Notes under the pieces: generated by a model
Database searches by the model: none
The model's input: only the letters and a program-made list of their open reading frames with translations
Told to the model about the DNA's origin: nothing
Origin: Campylobacterota bacterium
GTDB lineage: Bacteria; Campylobacterota; Campylobacteria; Campylobacterales; SZUA-545
Reading direction: 5' to 3'
Length of the DNA stretch: 7,059 bases
Assembly: GCA_030836705.1 (NCBI GenBank)
Contig: JAUPLZ010000009.1
Span: 1 to 7,059, forward strand
Shown: in pieces, positions 5,108 to 7,059 of the stretch
Numbering within the stretch: position 1 is the first letter of the stretch
How the letters are laid out: every line of letters begins with the position of its first letter
Position numbers and translations under genes: made by a program

Positions 5108-5800
5108 TTAGAATTAAAGCTTATGAAAAATAGTGATATTTCATATTTTTATTCAAGTGTAGAGGTTGAAGAAGTTTTTAAAGAAGATTCAACGATAAAA
5201 ACTAAACAGATACCTTTGTATCTATATAACTCTTTTAAAGATATTTCCTATAAGGCAGATGAGAGAAAAGATATTATGTTTATAGGCGGTTTTGCACATG
5301 AACCCAATGTTGATGCGGTAGAGTGGTTTACAAGAGATATTTGGCCGCATATACAAGCAAAGTTGCCAAATATCTGTTTTTATATAATTGGCTCAAAACC
5401 GACAGATGAAATTTTAAAGCTTGCAAATGAACATATTGTAGTAACCGGTTTTGTAGATGATCAAAAATTAGAAGATTATTATAGCAAATGCAAGTTAGTT
5501 GTTGCTCCTTTAAGATTTGGTGCAGGTGTAAAAGGTAAAATTATAGATTCATTGTATCGTGGTGTTCCTGTTGTGACAACAACTATCGGAGCAGAAGGGA
5601 TACAAGATGCTGATAAAATAATGAAAGTTAGCAACAGTAATAGTTTTGCAAATGATGTGGCAGAACTGTATGAAAATAATTTACAATTAGAAGAGTATAG
5701 TCAAAAAGGGTTGCAAAATTGTAAAAAATATTTTTCGTATGAATATGCTAAAAATCAGCTATCAGAGTTTATGTTTGAAGTTAATGGGATTAAAGAATGA
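5108..5800 (+). CDS. C-terminal half of the GT4-like glycosyltransferase, orphaned by the TAG
   Basis: This is the donor-binding half of a GT4/GT-B glycosyltransferase, in the same frame as the preceding 817-aa protein. The first possible ATG is 5123 (225 aa), but only weak purine-rich sequence precedes it and family homology already begins at 5108 (LELKL), so an independent start is doubtful. Seen from ATG 5123: SSVEVEEV (11-18); IMFIGGFAHEPNVDAVEWF (51-69), the typical start of the second Rossmann fold; and RFGAGVKGKIIDSLYRGVPVV (131-151) followed by GAEGI, the nucleotide-sugar binding motif, with D142 where the family usually has Glu. Without the other half it should not be a working transferase unless the two pieces assemble or the TAG is read through. 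The stop TGA overlaps gmd by 4 bp (ATGA). Confidence 0.8.
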   Translation, partial: LELKLMKNSDISYFYSSVEVEEVFKEDSTIKTKQIPLYLYNSFKDISYKADERKDIMFIGGFAHEPNVDAVEWFTRDIWPHIQAKLPNICFYIIGSKPTDEILKLANEHIVVTGFVDDQKLEDYYSKCKLVVAPLRFGAGVKGKIIDSLYRGVPVVTTTIGAEGIQDADKIMKVSNSNSFANDVAELYENNLQLEEYSQKGLQNCKKYFSYEYAKNQLSEFMFEVNGIKE

Positions 5801-6831
5801 AAAAAGCAATAGTAACCGGAATTACGGGGCAAGACGGAGCATACTTGGCAGAGTTGCTTTTGGAAAAAGGCTATGAAGTTTATGGGGCTTATAGAAGAAC
5901 ATCTTCTGTAAACTTTTGGAGAATTGAGGAGTTGGGAATTCTAAATCATCCAAATCTACACCTTTTAGAGTATGATTTGACCGATCAGGCAAACAGTATA
6001 AGAATGGTCTCAGATATAAAACCGGATGAGATATATAACCTTGCAGCTCAGAGTTTCGTCGGCGTCTCTTTTGAACAGCCGCTTGCAACTGCCCACATAA
6101 CAGGGCTTGGATGCGTACACCTGCTTGAAGCTATCCGCATAGTAGATCCAAAAATAAAGTTTTATCAAGCAAGCACATCTGAAATGTTTGGGCTTGTTCA
6201 AGAGATACCGCAAAAAGAGAGTACACCGTTTTACCCTAGGAGTCCTTATGGTGTAGCAAAGCTTTATGCGCACTGGATGGTTATAAACTACAGAGAATCT
6301 TACGGTGTTTTCGGATGCAGCGGGATATTATTTAACCATGAATCGCCTTTAAGAGGCAGAGAATTTGTAACTCGTAAAATTACCGATAGTGTAGCAAAAA
6401 TAAAACTCGGTAAACTTGATGTTTTAGAGCTTGGCAATATGGATGCTAAGAGGGATTGGGGATTTGCAAAAGATTATGTAGAGGGAATGTACTTGATGCT
6501 TCAAGCTTCAAAGCCCGACACTTATGTACTGGCTACAAACAGAACAGAGACGGTAAGAGATTTTGTGACAATGGCATTTAAAGCAGTAGGGATAGAGCTT
6601 GAATTTAAAGGCAAAAATGAAGACGAAATAGCCATCGATAAAGCTACGGGCAAAGCGGTAGTAAAAGTAAATCCTAAATTTTACAGACCTGCCGAAGTCG
6701 AGCTTCTTATCGGTAACCCTCAAAAAGCAAAAGATGAACTTGGATGGGAGCCGAAGTGTAGCCTAGAAGAGCTTTGTGCGATGATGGTAAAAGCAGATTT
6801 GAGGCGAAATGAAGCAGGGGTTAGCTTCTAG
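5797..6831 (+). CDS. gmd: GDP-mannose 4,6-dehydratase
   Basis: Gmd converts GDP-D-mannose to GDP-4-keto-6-deoxy-D-mannose in the cytoplasm, the shared precursor of GDP-D-rhamnose, GDP-L-fucose, GDP-6-deoxy-talose and GDP-perosamine. The 344-aa protein is an extended SDR. It has the NADP-binding TGITGQDG (7-14), RRTSS (33-37), NLAAQSFVGVSFEQP (81-95), the catalytic T127 and E129 in STSEMFG, Y151 and K155 in YGVAK, NHESPLRG (180-187) and KRDWGFAKDYVEGM (218-231). It closely follows the Pseudomonas aeruginosa-type Gmd of the D-rhamnose pathway. The start overlaps the preceding stop by 4 bp, so translation is coupled. GC is locally far higher than in the first genes (33 G/C in 6061-6120), which suggests a different history or stronger selection. 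The next gene begins one base after its stop. Confidence 0.96.
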   Translation: MKKAIVTGITGQDGAYLAELLLEKGYEVYGAYRRTSSVNFWRIEELGILNHPNLHLLEYDLTDQANSIRMVSDIKPDEIYNLAAQSFVGVSFEQPLATAHITGLGCVHLLEAIRIVDPKIKFYQASTSEMFGLVQEIPQKESTPFYPRSPYGVAKLYAHWMVINYRESYGVFGCSGILFNHESPLRGREFVTRKITDSVAKIKLGKLDVLELGNMDAKRDWGFAKDYVEGMYLMLQASKPDTYVLATNRTETVRDFVTMAFKAVGIELEFKGKNEDEIAIDKATGKAVVKVNPKFYRPAEVELLIGNPQKAKDELGWEPKCSLEELCAMMVKADLRRNEAGVSF

Positions 6832-6832
6832 A

Positions 6833-7059
6833 ATGAAAAAAGTTTTAATAACAGGTATAGATAGTTTTACGGGGATACACCTTTCATACCATCTAAAAAA
6901 TAATGGATATGATGTGTACGGCACTTCACTTTTTACTGAAGATATTAAAATATATAAGTGTGATATTACCGCAAAAAAAGATATACAAAATGTGTTTAAT
7001 GAAATTAAACCCGATTATTTGATTCATTTGTCGGGTATATCTTATGCCGCACATGAAAA
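6833..7059 (+). CDS. Extended SDR, probable GDP-4-keto-6-deoxymannose reductase or epimerase (3' truncated)
   Basis: Seventy-five codons are present before the window ends. The N-terminus has the NAD(P)-binding motif TGIDSFTGIHL (7-17), a variant of TGxxGFxGxxL. CDITAKKDIQNVFNEIKPDYL (43-63) and IHLSGISYAAHE (64-75) follow, the positions where extended SDRs carry 'D..d...v......D.viHlAa.s.v'. One base separates it from the gmd stop. Gmd neighbours of this type usually reduce the 4-keto group (Rmd, giving GDP-D-rhamnose) or epimerise and reduce it (Fcl/WcaG, giving GDP-L-fucose). The 'HLSGIS..AH' wording looks more Rmd-like, but the catalytic YxxxK lies beyond the edge, so the exact product is not decided. 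Confidence 0.75.
   Translation, partial: MKKVLITGIDSFTGIHLSYHLKNNGYDVYGTSLFTEDIKIYKCDITAKKDIQNVFNEIKPDYLIHLSGISYAAHE

Noticed and set aside
5123..5125. ATG 5123 as the start of an independent glycosyltransferase gene.
   Set aside because: Only weak purine-rich sequence precedes it, homology to the family starts upstream of it, and it is in frame with the preceding protein across a single TAG.

Overview
The window is AT-rich, tightly packed and coded entirely on the + strand. It looks like part of a surface-polysaccharide (O-antigen or capsule-type) gene cluster. Low GC, overlapping genes and TTGCTAAAAT-type promoter sequence suggest a Campylobacterota organism (Sulfurimonas/Sulfurovum/Arcobacter-like). 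That placement is an inference from style, not from a marker gene.

Layout. Positions 3-212 hold the last 69 codons of an upstream gene that reads like the C-terminal carbohydrate-binding domain of a Wzt-type polysaccharide ABC transporter ATPase. A PAPS-type sulfotransferase (205-927) overlaps its stop. Two nucleotidyltransferase/HEPN toxin-antitoxin-type pairs follow: 984-1716 (MNT plus a HEPN protein without the RNase motif) and 1911-2631 (MntA/HepT-type with GSX10DXD and RX4HXY). Next is a very large fused enzyme starting at GTG 2654: sulfotransferase, leucine-heptad coiled coil, GT2 glycosyltransferase, then the N-terminal half of a GT4-like glycosyltransferase. A single in-frame TAG at 5105-5107 splits it from the rest of the GT4-like domain (to 5800). 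Then come gmd (GDP-mannose 4,6-dehydratase, 5797-6831) and the start of an extended SDR that probably reduces or epimerises the Gmd product (6833 to the window edge).

The most striking structure is a 138-bp direct repeat (1704-1841 and 2645-2782; 133 of 138 positions identical). It duplicates the 3' end of the first HEPN gene plus the first 43 codons of the large sulfotransferase-glycosyltransferase gene. The second toxin-antitoxin pair sits exactly between the copies. Copy 1 is left as a dead 54-codon fragment with a mutated P-loop. Deleting one repeat unit (941 bp) would restore an uninterrupted junction in which the large gene's GTG overlaps the stop of the first HEPN gene. This reads as an insertion scar around a TA module and a possible reversible deletion unit.

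Together the non-TA genes suggest a 6-deoxyhexose-containing glycan (GDP-D-rhamnose or a relative) that is sulfated and exported by an ABC transporter. Joining a modifying enzyme to glycosyltransferases through a coiled coil, in a locus with a Wzt-like C-terminal domain, recalls the WbdD-type capping and chain-length ruler. Applying that idea here is a hypothesis. No stretch over 300 bp lacks a gene, and no tRNA, rRNA, CRISPR, transposase or convincing rho-independent terminator was seen.
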